Source of the DNA: Prosapia bicincta
Taxonomy: Eukaryota > Arthropoda > Insecta > Hemiptera > Cercopidae
Assembly (NCBI GenBank): GCA_036971475.1
Contig: JBAIZL010000001.1
Location: 73,152,771-73,216,770, forward strand
Direction of reading: 5' to 3'
Length of the DNA stretch: 64,000 bases
In this document: positions 41,557-54,974 of the stretch, piece after piece
Layout of the letters: the number at the start of each line of letters is the position of its first letter
How positions within the stretch are numbered: the first letter of the stretch is position 1
Translations under genes and position numbers: made by a program
Notes under the pieces: generated by a model
The model's input: only the letters and a program-made list of their open reading frames with translations
The model's database searches: none
What the model was told of the DNA's origin: nothing

Positions 41557-42550
41557 TCGCCTGAAGGTCATTAATAACTGTGTTCATTGTTACTGAATTC
41601 TTGTCGTAATGATCATGCTAGACGCAGGCGTAACTGTGTGTGCGTAAAAGCGTAACTGTGCGTAAAAGCGTAACTGTGTGCAAATGAACACTTATCGTGG
41701 TTAAAGGTAACAAGATTGGGTAGTTAAGATTTTGAAACAGATCAATGTGACTTTTATTATATGTGAGGATGTGGGAAAAGATGGTGAGTTAAGGTAGAAT
41801 TAATGTTTATAAAATAAGGGGGAAAAGTAAGGTAATATGTAAAAAAGGTTAAATAATAGTTAGCTTATAATTGCATTTTTCGTTGGGGCCCCGTCCCAAG
41901 TATTGGTGTAGAAAAATTATGGTTGGCAAATAATTTTAGCGTGTTACTGGTCTTAGAATGAATCTTGGCAACTCATGTCTAACGTTTCGAGTCCAAAATT
42001 TATGATTTTGCCAACCATCAGCAAAGGTCGTTAAATCGTCCCTGCCAAACACCAACTATTGTATAAATAGATTAAGGCTATGAGATAATGCTTGCCTGTT
42101 ACTGGACCTAGAGAAAGTCATGCCATGTTAGTCTAACAAATCGATTCGTAATCCTTTTATTACGAGCTAGAAAACGATCGTTAAATCGTCGTGCCCCCCC
42201 CCCCCCCCCAAAGAATTTGTGTCAGGAACTGGTCATTGTGTAAACAGTGGTTTAACCATTTAATAGACTCAATAATATCTAATAACACATGAAACTGTTG
42301 CACATTTTCCGTTGAAAATAACTACAAACGTTTACGATACGAATTGTAATTTGTTTTATTTCTTTGATTTCCTTAAAAGAAGAGTTTTCCTTAAATTAAA
42401 GAGCCTTCTGCAGCCGTATGTATTTCAGAGTCTTTATTGTCTTATAATTTTCGTACTGTTTATATTTGTCCGTTTTTGTGTTCATTACTCGTCAAAGTGA
42501 AATGTTTATTTGGTATCGTGGAAAACAGAAAATGCGCACATTTCGACGTC

Positions 42551-42760
42551 CGTAGATTAATTTAACAATAAGTCAGCAACAGATCAATAAGCTACCATAA
42601 ATATTGAAACTGTCAGCGGTTCAGCTGGCAGCGACAAATAAACATAAAATAATGGGTTCGTCAAAATAAACCAAACATGAAATGTGGAACATTTATATCT
42701 GTAACATATCAAATATGTGTGTTAAAATGCAGAGGGAAAATGCACTTTCTGCAGTTTAGA
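42551..42760. promoter_or_regulatory. Second triplicated conserved noncoding element (copy 2)
   Basis: Partner of 29,083-29,275. GTCAGCGGTTCAGCTGG shows one change in the core. Confidence 0.5.
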
Positions 42761-44399
42761 ATGTGAAATAATGTTGCCAATTCGCTGTTGTTATTTAATT
42801 ATAAAACACTTAAGGCATGCGAGATAAAAGTTTAAATATTCGAAATAAGCATTATAATGATCAAAAGGGTTTGTATTATAATTTCCTATAATAGATAATC
42901 AAACGAATTAATATCACAACCACATATTGATTAATATCAAAATCAAAGTAAATATCATAATAATGTAAATGCGCAAGTGATAATAAAAACTAGGAGAACA
43001 AAATCATCTAGTTTCTAATACTTTTATAAATGAAAAAAATATTTTAATATAGATCTAATAAAATTGGTTTATTCTTTTAAAAGGTTTCTTATATTCTTTT
43101 AAAATATAATATATTTAATAACGAACTAAAATGAATATACAATTTTAATTTGATTACATATTATTATCTGGAAATATTTTTAATGCTTTTTTTTCTTAAC
43201 TTCGTGTTTGTTTTAAAGGAGTTTTTGAAAACAATTAAGTAGATGTACTGTAAGTAGATAAATTGAAGTAGCTTCCTGTCTGGAGAAATAAGGAACAGCC
43301 AAGGCTGAAGAGGCCTAATAATACCAGGTTGTTAGAAACAGCTCATGCACCTCAGTGTAGGAAGATGTTACAGGCTGAGTACGACTAAAGCAGAGATATA
43401 ATGGCATAATCCCATATGTCTGGAGTGGAGTTCTATCTGGAGTTTCTATCTGTGTAAACCCGCAGGAACGATATTATATGATAGGAAACAAACAAAACAA
43501 AAGAGTGTCTGCCTGACTGCTTTGTAAATAATTGGTTGAGCAATGTTGTAACTAATAGATGAAACTGTGAAAACGAAATTTTTGTGTTGGCACTCAGTCA
43601 GAACGGTTTCCTGAAAGTTTCCTATCATAAAATCTTAAACACATTCTTGCATTTGTATTGTTCACCTAATTCTGATATAGTTGTGTCCCATCGTTATTAT
43701 ATTCTGTGCTTTCAGTCGCACACAAACATACAAGCTCCACGCAATTTACGATCAACCACCACCTTCTCAACTACTAGAGTAACGTCGCATTTGTTTCAAA
43801 TCTAAAGTGCGAAATAGTGGTGTCAGCCATTACTGGTAATATTTTGTCGTAAGTAACCCCTTCCCCCTTCCACGACGCTTCTACGTAACCCTGGAGTACG
43901 CGCACCATAGGTATTGAACCGCTGTTTTACGCAACTATTATTCATGAAGGAGAAATGTGAGTCTTTTCTGTTAAACATTTGCCATCCCTACCGAATGTCG
44001 CTTAATTTTTACACTCCTGATAATTTTAACTTTACAGAATTTATCCAAGGACGGAATATTATACAGTTGTGAAATAATAATAGGTGTTTTATTTTAAACA
44101 TAAGTATACTTATTCTTGTTAGACTACTTACATCATTGCCATGTGTAAGTTGAGTTCAACTGATGTTTTTGTAAATAATAATACAATACTTAAACTTACT
44201 TTGGCAAATTCAAAATTTTGACTTTATTAGTAGCTTTTAACTCGTACATATTTCACTATAAGATTATTGTCCTATAACTTATATGTTTTAAATTGTTCCA
44301 TTATAATTTTCTGATATATATGTAGGTGTCTTTTATTTTAATAATGGGCGTGTGTAAATTAATATTTGACAAAAAACTAGCCAACTCTTACACCGATAT

Positions 44400-44690
44400 A
44401 ATGGGAAAATGGTTGTTGACAGAAGTATTTTGTGTCCAATGAAAGGCCATACCGTCTGCCATAAGCTTTGCACGGTGCTATAAGCTCATTTATCATTTAC
44501 CCAATAACTAATGGATAAAACCTGTTTGTGTTGGCGAGATCTATAAAACAAATGGACGGGTCAAATTGGTTTTCCAATAGTTTGTTGCCAGGTGAGAACT
44601 TATTTTGCAGTCCATAGGGTTTGAAGTCCGTGCCCAGTAATAAGGCTAATTGAAAGGCAATGGGCTGCCACATATGAAATTGATTAAAAC
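44400..44690. promoter_or_regulatory. Third triplicated conserved element (copy 2)
   Basis: Partner of 31,080-31,390. It carries the longest version of the associated minus-strand frame (44,497-44,733, 78 codons). Confidence 0.4.
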
Positions 44691-45256
44691 ATTTATGTAT
44701 GTACTGAAAAATAGAAATTGAATGCACTTGCACCGGGTTAAATTGTATTTTTCCTTATTTTTTAACCACTGCAATGACTTTATTGAGAATTAGAGCTACT
44801 ACATGATATATATTTTATTTCGTGAAAACAGCAGTGATTTTAATTGCGAGCGCTGCATAAAAGAATTTTATTAGAGTACTTTGTTTTATAGTTAATTTTC
44901 TAAACTATTTTCATGGAACAATAAAACAATTTTAATGTGTATATATTTCTAGCTACAGAAATATTTTGTCATCAATCCCCTATGCTAGAGTGAAAACAGT
45001 TTATATGCTATAGTTACAAATAGGTAAATTAATATTTAGAAGCTTTATACTAATGTTGCTAAATTTACACTTCGTCTATGTCCATGATTTTGTTGTGCAG
45101 CAAACAACATCAGAATAAAACTTTCAAGTATTACAATAACTAACCAATTCAACTGCCAAAGAAATATAAAGTAAAGCTTGTTTCTTTGAGAATAACCTAA
45201 TAAAGATCAACAAGGAAACCTAGTGAAGCAAATATTCCTTTAATCTGTGTCCATGG

Positions 45257-46960
45257 TCTTACCGACCTTTTACCCTGCCTTACCATGGCTCTTTCTCTTG
45301 TCAATTGTTAAGTCAGTAAGAAAGTAATGGTTTATCCATTGACTACGAACCTAGTTTCATAGACCTGTGCCTCAAGGAATAAACCTCTCAGAGGAACCAA
45401 CCCCTGAATTTTTGATATAACCAATTAGCCTCCGATAAGAACTGTTCAAGCTCCTTTTCGGGTAGTGGAATCTTTGAGAGACACTTGTGATTTAATGACT
45501 ATACCTGGATATCTAGTGAACTTATCTTATTTAGAATGAAAACAGAGCTAATTGGAAAATATACCTTTTTATTTATTTGTTCCAAGGTTCAAATTAATTA
45601 TTATTGTTTTTATTTAATTTAACAGGATTTTCTTGACTAATTACTTTTTCAAAATTTCATACAACTTGCCATTTAATTAAACATTATTATCTCATTCTAT
45701 GTTTTTAAATTTTCTTATTATCATTAATTTTGTATATAATTTAAATTATCAAAGTTACCATAATTAATTTTGTATATAGTTTTGATTGTTACAGTTAAAT
45801 TTAACATATTTTAAAATCTGATTCTTTTTCAAACACTTAATATTACTATTTAATGCCTTTAGGCTAGGCCTTGAACAATTAACTTCTTTAGAAATTATTC
45901 ATTAGAAATTTACTTAGAAAAAGCCATATAAGATATACACCTTTATACTTAATCCATACATTCCCACAGACGATGGGAATGGAAAGTCAATTTTAAATCT
46001 TTGTTACTTAAATTTGGGTAACCTAAGAGAGTTGACTAATCAGTCCCTTAGGTTATTCCCATCTTATTTAATTTTGAATTTAAGTTAATATAATTTGAAG
46101 TAAAATGTTATTTAAAAAGAATAATTAAATTGATTATATAACCTTGTACTGTAGAAATCTTTTTATCTTCATTAATTTTGTCATCTGTCGGTCCCGTTAC
46201 AGCTTCAAGGGTCTTGGTAGGTAGGCGTCTCTCCATAATTTCGTTTAATCTTCTTATTTTCTTTAATTTTGCATTTTGGTGGTCGAAATTTTGTTCTGGG
46301 TATATATAAGCCCTTGCTCATATATATCTTCCCCCTGATCACATCGTAGCACTTTTTACTCTGTTTTTAGCACATTGTTTCTTGTCCTGGTCGCATGGTA
46401 CTAAAACACGTCTGCTCGCCTTGAGAGCCTAATGCATTCTAATTCTGGATAGCGTCTCTTTTGTGAGGCCCGTCTTTTCCGGAATCAAATATGACTGCTT
46501 CTAGTATAACCTAATTTCTAGGCTATTACATTTTAACATTTAATCTTTACTTTTACATAAATACTATTTTTCCTAGCTAGGCCTAATTTACTTTCCTCAC
46601 ATCTTATAAATTTACATTCTTTATTCCTGATTATATTTAAGTACAATTCTTTTAATAGCCGGCATCTAGGCCGAGTTTGTTATACTACACAATTACCGTC
46701 TTTTTTGTATACATAATTTAGGCTATCCACTTTGAAGTGATAATTTTTCTTATTGATTATAATTTATGTTTTTTAAGTCTAAAGTTATTTCTAATTTTCT
46801 TCATTTTACTATTATTTACCCTAGTTTTAATATTATTATTATTATAATGCTTTAAAATTTTTACATATAAATTTAGCCAATTATTTAACCAGGTTAGGTT
46901 TGATTCTGGTATTCTGTACAATTATCCTGATTCTTTGCATCGGACATTCTGGCCGCTGCA
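45257..46960. mobile_element. 1,704-bp insertion with 4-bp target duplication, LTR-like
   Basis: Block B copy 2 reads GTGTCCATGAACACCTCCATAT at the site. Copy 1 has GTGTCCATGG, then 1,704 bp, then ATGGACATCTCCATAT, so ATGG is duplicated. The insert starts TCTTACCG and ends GCTGCA. It is AT-rich with no coding frame. It has a GC-richer centre (46,190-46,480) with a TATA-like GGTATATATAAGCCC at about 46,300. Size, TSD and an internal promoter fit a solo LTR (a TG start mutated to TC on the left), but I see no second copy. The insertion itself is well supported; the class is a guess. Confidence 0.6.
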
Positions 46961-47279
46961 ATGGACATCTCCATATATGTGCCCTCCTTATGAATAAACA
47001 GGGTAATTGATGGTTTTAATCACATTCTTATATTAAATATACTATATAAATATGAATTCTATATTGACAATAAGCTGTTCGTAGTTACCAATCAGATTCC
47101 GAAGTAAGAATGTGAATGTTGGTAGGCTTAGGGAGAAGATATATAACTCGCTTGTTTAGGATTTAGGAGAGAATTAAGGATAGAAAATGGTGGTACTCCT
47201 GCAAAGCAGCATGGCGGAAGTGCATCTGCTCTTTGTAGGGCAGTGCTTACGGGTTAGACCGGAGGAAAGATAGAAATAA

Positions 47280-47540
47280 TAACAGATACACATAGAACCA
47301 AGTAAGGTACAAATCTCCCTCGGTATTTGATGGAACAGGAATGGTTTATTGCATGTGAAGGCTCGCCTACGTGTAGGTAGATTTTACAGGAGTGTCTTCG
47401 TCAAACCTCTTATTGTTACATGTGATTTAGATAGAGCCCAGCGTAGCATTGCTGGGTGACAGCGAGGCGCATCAAACCGTACCACTAGCACCTAAGTCTT
47501 CATAAAAGTTGCGACTAACCGCGATCTGTAACTAACCTAA
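47280..47540. promoter_or_regulatory. Conserved element in block B (copy 1)
   Basis: GTACAAATCTCCCTCGGTAT and AGCATTGCTGGGTGACAGCG to CCGTACCACTAGCACCTAAG are shared with 60,720-60,985, with few changes compared with the flanks. No frame is shared. Function inferred from conservation. Confidence 0.4.
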
Positions 47541-48444
47541 ATTGTTTCAATAGAGAGTCTAAAAAACACTATCATTATTGGAACAAAGTCTCTGACAACA
47601 CATCATACGAATTTGAAAAAAATATGTGTAGACATTTAAACCCTCAACTGTACGAATAACGTTTTGTAGAAACATTTGAGTAGGCCTATTTATAGCGCAA
47701 TTTCTTTAGTTTGATTAAATATACTATCAAACATTATTTTTGAAATTTTCTTATCAATAGTTTACTGGTATCCACGTGGTTACGCTTGGCTCTGGATAAA
47801 GCAAAATCGTCAAAATAAAAAATTTATGTTTTTACTAATTGAGGTAAAAAAGACAATAATTGTTTAACAAATGAATGACTAGAATAATTTAGACCTGTGT
47901 TAATCTTCAAGACAGTTAACACATAGCCCATACTTACCATATTGTTTTCACACTGCGGATGTTTTAAGTTTGCTCCCATCTTACGTATTTGCTTCCATCT
48001 TCACAATTTTCTGGACGAAATTATTTCACTTGTCCAATCGCAGTGCTTTAGAAACGTTTAAAGAACTTGGTGTAAGTCTATAGTCCCTCCAACTACTTTC
48101 TTCACGCATCCGCACCACTAGAGATACTCCTGATCAACTTCACGGTGACTGTTAAGTTTACTGATTTTTTTTATTTGTTCCTCGACCTTCAATATCATGT
48201 AGCCAAGATATATAGGCCAATACCCCTTTTTATTTCTAATTATGGTTGTGTTGATTACATATCCTATAATCATTTACATCATCATTAGGACGATCTATTC
48301 CTCCCATTTAAGGATTTTCTCCTTCCTCCTCCCACAACCATCTTAGGACGGGAAACGTGAATATTTTGTTTCACCGAATCGTCGCTAGAGCAGTTAGTTG
48401 ACTGGCATTTACGTTTTCAGTTGTACAAGCAAAATCTGACCCCC

Positions 48445-48447
<3 letters not shown>

Positions 48448-48494
<47 letters not shown>
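48448..48494. repeat. (AT)n microsatellite in block B copy 1
   Basis: Short alternating AT tract, equivalent to the longer one at 61,353-61,430. Confidence 0.95.
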
Positions 48495-48496
<2 letters not shown>

Positions 48497-49330
48497 CCTA
48501 TATATATGTATACATGTTGGCTATACTCTAACACTCAAAACTTCGTTGTTCACTGTACACATCGAGTGCTCGAATAGTGCGAATCGCGTTACCGTGTACT
48601 TCTCCGTGATAGAAAACAAAAGATTTCTTGTATACTACCACTTCTAAAAAGATGTAACATTTTCAGATTGTCCTATATTTCAAAAGCTCCTGTATCCGAT
48701 ATGTCCACAAATAATTAAAGATTGTTTTTTTATTTCATACCGAAGCTAATTTATCTTTGAATTTATCTAATAACAATCTTCACGTTTGTAGGAAAATATT
48801 TAAACTAGCCTGCTACCTTTTGTCTCACCTACTGCGATCTCTCGAGGCCAGGTACACGGTTACATAGTCCACACTATACTTGTTTACTCTCTTCGAGAGT
48901 TACGTTTATCTACTTGCTCAGGAGCAACCTAGTACTGATTTAACAGTAATGAGTTTACTAATCCCATGTGTAGATGTCGGTGTGTTATCAAGAACCGAGG
49001 CTACATCAGTACGCTAACATTACTTCACGTTTGAATCTTCATCTGTTTGTAACGATCTTTTCTTCCTTTAAATTTATACAACACAATATTTTGACTACGG
49101 ATTCCTATTTGTTCAGACCTAATACCATAAATGTTTTCATCTGATTCTTCATCTGTTTGTAACGTCACCTAACACTCTGATTTCTTTTCCTTTTCTTTGG
49201 AAATAGACTCCTTAAATCTGTCCGCAATTTTTTCAATATATTTTGCCCATTGTTTTCTTCCCTTAAATCTATGCAATAATGTTTTGAATACGGATTCATA
49301 TTTGTTCAGATCTTAAATAGCACGAAAGTT

Positions 49331-51612
49331 TTTATTTGGTGTGTTATTACAATTTTGTTGCATACGAGCAGGCACACGCACGCACGCATACGCTGTAAGT
49401 CTTTCCAAACTTTATCTCAGTTTAGTTATTTATTATGTGCATGAATACAAACACTAAGTCAACAATACAGCGCAAGCAAATATATTAAACTTGGTGAAAG
49501 CGGTGACACGTTGGCAGCGTTCAAACAAAAGAAGGGTCTAACGATTCGTGATTACGGAGTCAGCTGTTTTTGACAAGAAAGGGAAAAGTCATTGTTCTTG
49601 GCCATACATCAAACGCACGGCTCTACGTAAATATGGAGTTGAGGATGTGTAATGTTAAAAAGGGTACAGTGTGTTTGGAAAGTATTTTCATTTGACAAGC
49701 TCTAATGCGATATAGTAAAATATAGACGGAGGTGTATTTTAAAGTACATAGCTTAAGAGGTGTATTTTAGAGATACGAGTATTGAAATTTAATATAAATT
49801 AAGAGAGTATATATTATATCCCTTAACTATATAATGAGAATGACGGAGGAGAAACAAAAATGTTGAGGCTCTGTTCGGCTGGCGAGCGTATAGGTGATAG
49901 GCGATAGGGCAGACGATATCGCACGGATATCACGATTCCTTCTAGAGGACTGTACCTGACTGTAACACCGATGGCGATGACAATAATGACGATTTGGATG
50001 AAGATATGTTCTAAGACACAATTAAAATAATAAAAACCTAGAAAATAATGACAATACAAATAAAAAATACACAAAAACCTCTAACCACAAATATTGTAAG
50101 GTTAGCATAATAAAAATATTTGTAGTTATAGGTTTTTCATATGTTAATAATTATTATTTAACCGCAGTAAATTATTCCAAATAAAGAAACATACAATCAG
50201 TAAGAAGTTTTTAGAAGAAACTCGAAAAATAAACAATACCAGTAAACCCTATAGACTGAACATAACTATAAAGTAAATTAGGCGCATGAACTAAGTCAGA
50301 GAATAGGTGACGTGTCTGTACAAGAGGAAATGTTTTGTGAGCAAGTCTCGAGGCAAATAAGGAAGCGATTAGCGGAATGCTTTGTATGGGGCAACGTTGT
50401 GCTGGGTCGAAACCTGAACATTAACGGGTGGCCCTGTGTGGGAAAACGATTTGGCATAATGGTGGTAAATGGATGAATAGCATGAGGAAAGAAGCAAAGG
50501 GCCTGACCAAAAAAGAATACAAAAGGTGTAAAATTATATTCTAAGGTCTATTGTATTCCAAGGTCTTAAGAGTGACTATATAGGAGAAATGGTAATATAA
50601 GATACCACAGGGTTGTATTTCTGTGCCGATATATAAACCCCTGGGTTGAGCGTCGTTGGTGGTAAAATGCCAACGTGCTTTTCAAAAGCATTTATTTTTT
50701 TAAAATGTAATATTTCAATTGACAAAGAGTGTTTGTGTAGCAAAGTTTTTAAATATAAATACAGGTTTTTGGTTTTACCGATTTCCGAGTTTAGATAGTT
50801 TCTGGAGTTTTACAAAAATAATATCGTAGTTTGAGAGTTTTGAAGAAGTGTCGCGAAGATAGTTTATCTGCTTTAAGAATTTAATTTCTTTATTGCTAGC
50901 CGATGTAAAGAAATTGTATTTAGTTTAGTTGCATATTTGTGAGTAATATCACATACATCTAAATACAAATATTTTATTTTTAATTACTTTTCTATGTATG
51001 ATTTATAATAATATATTTTACGTGCCAATGAAATTGCTTAATTATTACTCGACTTTCATTCAGTTCAGTTCAAACAGTTCATTTTTGTAATTATTTGGAA
51101 CAATTTATCTCATCATGACCGGGTTGTATATAAGTAACATCGTCTACTACATTCTCCGCTGTATATAGTCCACTGTAAACACCTACAAAATGAAATTTTT
51201 GGTTGCATAAATGAGCCTTTTTTTATAATTTTGTAGTAAAATATAACCAACATTACACGTATATAAAATAAAATTCATCACCTGATATTTACCTAGATTT
51301 GGATACGATTAAATGGGTTAAACCAACCACGTAGTAATGTTACAGAAATAATACGAATTTGTGCGTTACACTAAACTGAAAATACTTATATTCCGTGGCT
51401 CAAGATTTGGGCTGCAAATACGCTCACATATGGAATAAAGTAATAAAAGTAAGTAGTAAAAAAATGGTTGAATAAACAAACTCGCCTGGAGTGTGTTTAT
51501 ATTTTTAACAGTGTGGGATATGACTTATAGTCAATTCACTCTCACAGGTCAAACTGTGAAAGCTACTTTGAAATAACATTATTTAGCCGTGATTGTAATT
51601 TATAACTGTATT
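49331..51612. other. Spacer, no gene seen
   Basis: AT-rich, apart from a short (CGCA)n-like tract at 49,370-49,392 and a moderately GC-rich patch at 49,865-49,980. Overlapping minus frames there (49,823-50,074) have no support. Confidence 0.5.
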
Positions 51613-51850
51613 TGTCAGTTGCCATTAGATATTGAGGTTAGGTAATAATATGTCAGTTGCCATTACATATTGAGGTTAGGTAAAGATATGTCAGTTGCCG
51701 TTAGATATTGAGGTTAGGTAATGATATTTCAGTTGCCATTAGATATTGAGGTTAGATAATGATATGTCAGTTGCCATTAGATATTGAGGTTAGGTAAAGA
51801 TATGTCAGTTGCCGTTAGATATTGAGGTTAGGTAATGATATGTCAGTTGG
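51613..51850. repeat. 38-bp tandem repeat, six copies
   Basis: TGTCAGTTGCCATTAGATAT starts at 51,613 and recurs every 38 bp to a truncated seventh start at 51,841. GAGGTTAGGTAA is the second half of each unit. Alternate copies carry GCCGTT/AAGATA and GCCATT/ATGATA variants. Confidence 0.95.
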
Positions 51851-52215
51851 CCAAGTCAGTATAATTGCTTTATATTAATTATTAGTTGTGTTAACAACTA
51901 TTTTAACAAGCTGAAGGTTTTTTCCTTGAACACTTAGCAGCTCTCAATTTATCAAGATAATTATATTATCAAAATGTAACTAAAATGAGAACAATGTTTA
52001 TAAAACCTTCTGTTCTTTTATTACACATGTCTTTACTCATGACTTTTGATGTTTTGTGTTTTATTACATAGAAGAAAAATTATTTTATAACTTTACTTAA
52101 AATATAACAAAGTTTTTGTCAATTAAGAATATTACATATCAAATATCGGAAAGACTTTAATATGTAATTAATTTATTATAAATCTAAAATATGTTATTTT
52201 AATTTAATTACAGAA
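51851..52215. other. No gene seen
   Basis: Very AT-rich spacer. Confidence 0.5.
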
Positions 52216-52855
52216 AACATATTTGCAAATATAATATTTCAAATTTCAGACTCAATCGGAGTATGAATCGAACGAGAGAGAGAAAGAGAGAGAGAGAAAG
52301 AGAGAAAAAGAGGGAGAGAAAGAGAGAGAGAGAGGAGAAGGGAGGTATAGAGAGGGAACATAGGAACATATTTGCAAATATAATTTTTCAAATTTCAGAC
52401 TCAATCGGAGTATGAATCGAACGAGAGAGAGAAAGAGAGAAAGAGAGAGAGAGGAGGAGGGAGGTATAGCAATAACAAAAAAAACTAAAAATTATCATCT
52501 CTGTGTCAAACACGCGGTCTCTGACAAGTAAAACAAAAGATAGAAGATATGCGTTATTTATATAAAATAAAATCGTAGAAAAGGCTATAGGCTTCAAATG
52601 CCCAGGCGTTAATATTACAACCAATAGAAATCTAAAACTCGAATCGCAAGCACACACTATAACTGGAGCTCAGCTATCGTGATTTCTCCAGGATGTAATG
52701 TGGGGAAATAAATTAGGAGTATCAAATGCAAAACACGTACCTATGAGACCCGTATACTACTAACGGCACAGAGACACAAGGAGAAAGTGCTGCTATTAGA
52801 TAATTGCTAAGAATATTAGAAATGGAAGAACATATTTGCAAATATAATTTTTTTG
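52216..52855. repeat. 148-bp GA-rich tandem repeat interrupted by a LINE fragment
   Basis: ACATATTTGCAAATATAATT begins at 52,218, 52,366 and 52,830. Each of the first two is followed by TTTCAGACTCAATCGGAGTA and a (GA)n tract. The second unit is interrupted after GGAGGTATAG by 52,468-52,828, and the array then resumes. Confidence 0.85.
52468..52828 (+). pseudogene. LINE C-terminal fragment, second copy
   Basis: Near-identical to 34,288-34,640 (for example TCAAATGCCCAGGCGTTAAT and CTACTAACGGCACAGAGACA). It ends in AAATGGAAGA where the first copy continues into the RM...GRP-like tail. The longest frame on the minus strand is a shadow. Confidence 0.7.
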
Positions 52856-54324
52856 TCTAAAACCTTTCATTTTATGGATAATGTTATTATTAGAGGTAAG
52901 AAAAAAAGCTTTTATATGACTATGTTTTCATAGAAAATATTTTAGCCATGCTGTCGTATAATAGAAAAGACCCCGATGGGGTATTTTAGAGGCATTTATC
53001 CACGTTTAAACCTACGTTTACTTCGTCTGTATAACAATAACTGGTCGAACCTGGTTTCTCCAAGGATAGACATTCAATAACCTGTTATGCGGAAAAGTGT
53101 AGAAGAAGGAAAGATGTTGAAAAAAATTATGGTTGCAAGTAGTACCAATCTTTCGTCTTTAAATCCCTGTCAAAAAAACAAAATCATAAATGTGGGAAAA
53201 TCTTTAATATAGAGCATATAACACACGTGATTTCCGCTCTGGTGATGGGGGTGCTCATAGGCAGGTGCCAGTATGCAAGAGTCTTGCGACCTTGCTGTAA
53301 GGCCTGAACTCGTGACTTCTCCGCCCATCGAACGAGTGGAAATTAAAACAAACCACTTTCCAAAACTAGTCGAAACCATTAAGGCGTAAATCGTCTGTTG
53401 TTTACTATAAAATACATCTTGTTCTTGACTACGAAACTATAAATTTTAGGATCGATCCCCAATAGTGCCAAAGAATTTTATGTTCTTTTTCAGGTCCCAG
53501 GTCGACTCAACCAATTGCAATGATAGCCTACGGCAACCCTAGGCTCAGTGGAAGTGTAGTGTTGGCAGCAAGACCTCTCTTGAGCACCGTATAACCCAGG
53601 TAAGGCCTGCTTCTAACAGGTCATGTGGCACGCCATAATAAGTTGTTATTATTATAATTATTTTTAATAATACTGAATACAATACTGAATGTATTGACTA
53701 ATATTTTGTTGGACAAAAATTATTTTGAAATGTATTTTAGAAAGCACATTAGGGAGATAGTGAAAATTATTTTCTGCCCACTCGTAAAGCATTGCCTAAG
53801 ACATATAGTCTGAGCAATAATATTGTTTTGACTATACAATACTTACGCTAATTTTTGTGTCCATTCACTTGTACAGTGATAAGTCATTGTGGGAGCCTCC
53901 TCGCTTCATTAATCAATATGTGGAGACATATTTTTATTACTTGTTGATTGAAATTAAGTGTGAATTAGTAGCATAATCTGTGAAAACAATTATTTAATAA
54001 TGGAAAATAAATACACATTTCCTATCTATCAGATGTTAACGGTTAATTTTGAAATATAATATAGTCGATGTTTGTACAATTTTTTAATACATTTCAATAG
54101 AAACAAAATAACTCTTGAAAATTAAAATATTTTATAAATGAAATATCATCATTGCTTTATTATAACCAGTGGATGGTTTGACGAAACAGCTGTAGGCTGG
54201 TCTCGAGTCGGGGAGGGTTTTTGGGGGTGGCTACACAAGGCCCGTCTCCAGTGCTCAATCAAAACTATACAGAGTATAAAAATAGTATAGCATAGTGTAG
54301 AGAGGGAATGGAAAGGAGACATGG
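52856..54324. other. Spacer with a possible exon-like or SINE-like stretch
   Basis: No supported gene. 53,220-53,390 and 53,440-53,640 are GC-richer. In the second, TTATGTTCTTTTTCAG at 53,478-53,493 looks like a splice acceptor and CCCAG followed by GTAAGG at 53,600 like a donor, with 106 bp between. The same stretch has GGATCGATCCCC near 53,451, which resembles a tRNA B-box. One frame reads 33 codons to a stop inside. I cannot choose between a noncoding exon, a degraded SINE and chance. Confidence 0.25.
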
Positions 54325-54974
54325 TTTTTTCCACCTACTTATAACGTCATCTAAGATCACATATTTCTTCCTCCGTCTGACTCGAACCCATTCTAATTCC
54401 CTCCTAGTTTGCCCTGCTGTCTACGTCTGTCCACAGTCTCTACAACTTTCCGTCCTCATAATCATTGTATATGATACTGTATTTAAAAACGTTCACCATT
54501 TTATCTGCTTAGAACATATAACTTTGACCATTTTAATTTACATTTTTCTACATCCGTCTGATATAGATTGCACTGGTTACTCTTTTTTTACTCTTCATCT
54601 ATGCCAAAAACATCCCAGTATCTATCTAACTTGGCCTGCAATAAGTTCAGTTCACTTATTCTATGTTTCAGTTTTCCTACTCATATTACGTACCATCTTA
54701 CAGAACCACCAACTGGATATGTCTCGGGAGCAATAAATGCAAAGGAGCCATTAGTAGGAAATATATTTTTCTATGCATTTCGTGAAGTATATTGATTGCT
54801 TCGCATGTACGCACTAATGCATTGAAGACGCATTCATCAGAATTGTTTGATGTCCTGCAGTATGATTACCTAGATACTCTATTACTATAATTTCTGTTTG
54901 AAAGGGGCAATATAGTTTCCATCGAGTTTCATTTTTGGGATTACTTTATGCTGTCTACTCTCTACAAATTCAAA

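Larger units (their letters stand above)
36252..44936. repeat. Segmental duplication block S, copy 2
   Basis: Partner of 20,556-31,572 (offset about 15.7 kb at the left and 13.4 kb after the copy 1 insertions). It lacks the 101-bp array and the 1,035-bp insertion. It contains a local 212-bp duplication and a poly(C) run at 42,195-42,209 where copies 1 and 3 have mixed C-rich sequence. Confidence 0.9.
44985..49330. repeat. Segmental duplication block B, copy 1
   Basis: Partner of 58,990-64,000. The shared landmark GTTTATATGCTATAGTTACA is at 44,998 and about 59,187. It continues through TGTGAATGTTGGTAGG (47,112 / about 60,551), the 47,280-47,530 conserved stretch, (AT)n and GAGGCCAGGTAC. It carries a 1.7-kb insertion at 45,257. 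47,740-48,370 has no equivalent in copy 2, which is probably deleted there (a trace, GATATCATGTAG, remains near 61,222). Confidence 0.9.

Noticed and set aside
42195..42209. Poly(C) run as a regulatory or G-quadruplex feature
   Set aside because: Copies 1 and 3 have shorter mixed C-rich sequence at the same place, so it looks like a simple homopolymer expansion or a sequencing artefact.
53220..53390. tRNA gene or intact tRNA-derived SINE
   Set aside because: Only a loose B-box-like word is present; no A-box at the right distance and no cloverleaf could be drawn.
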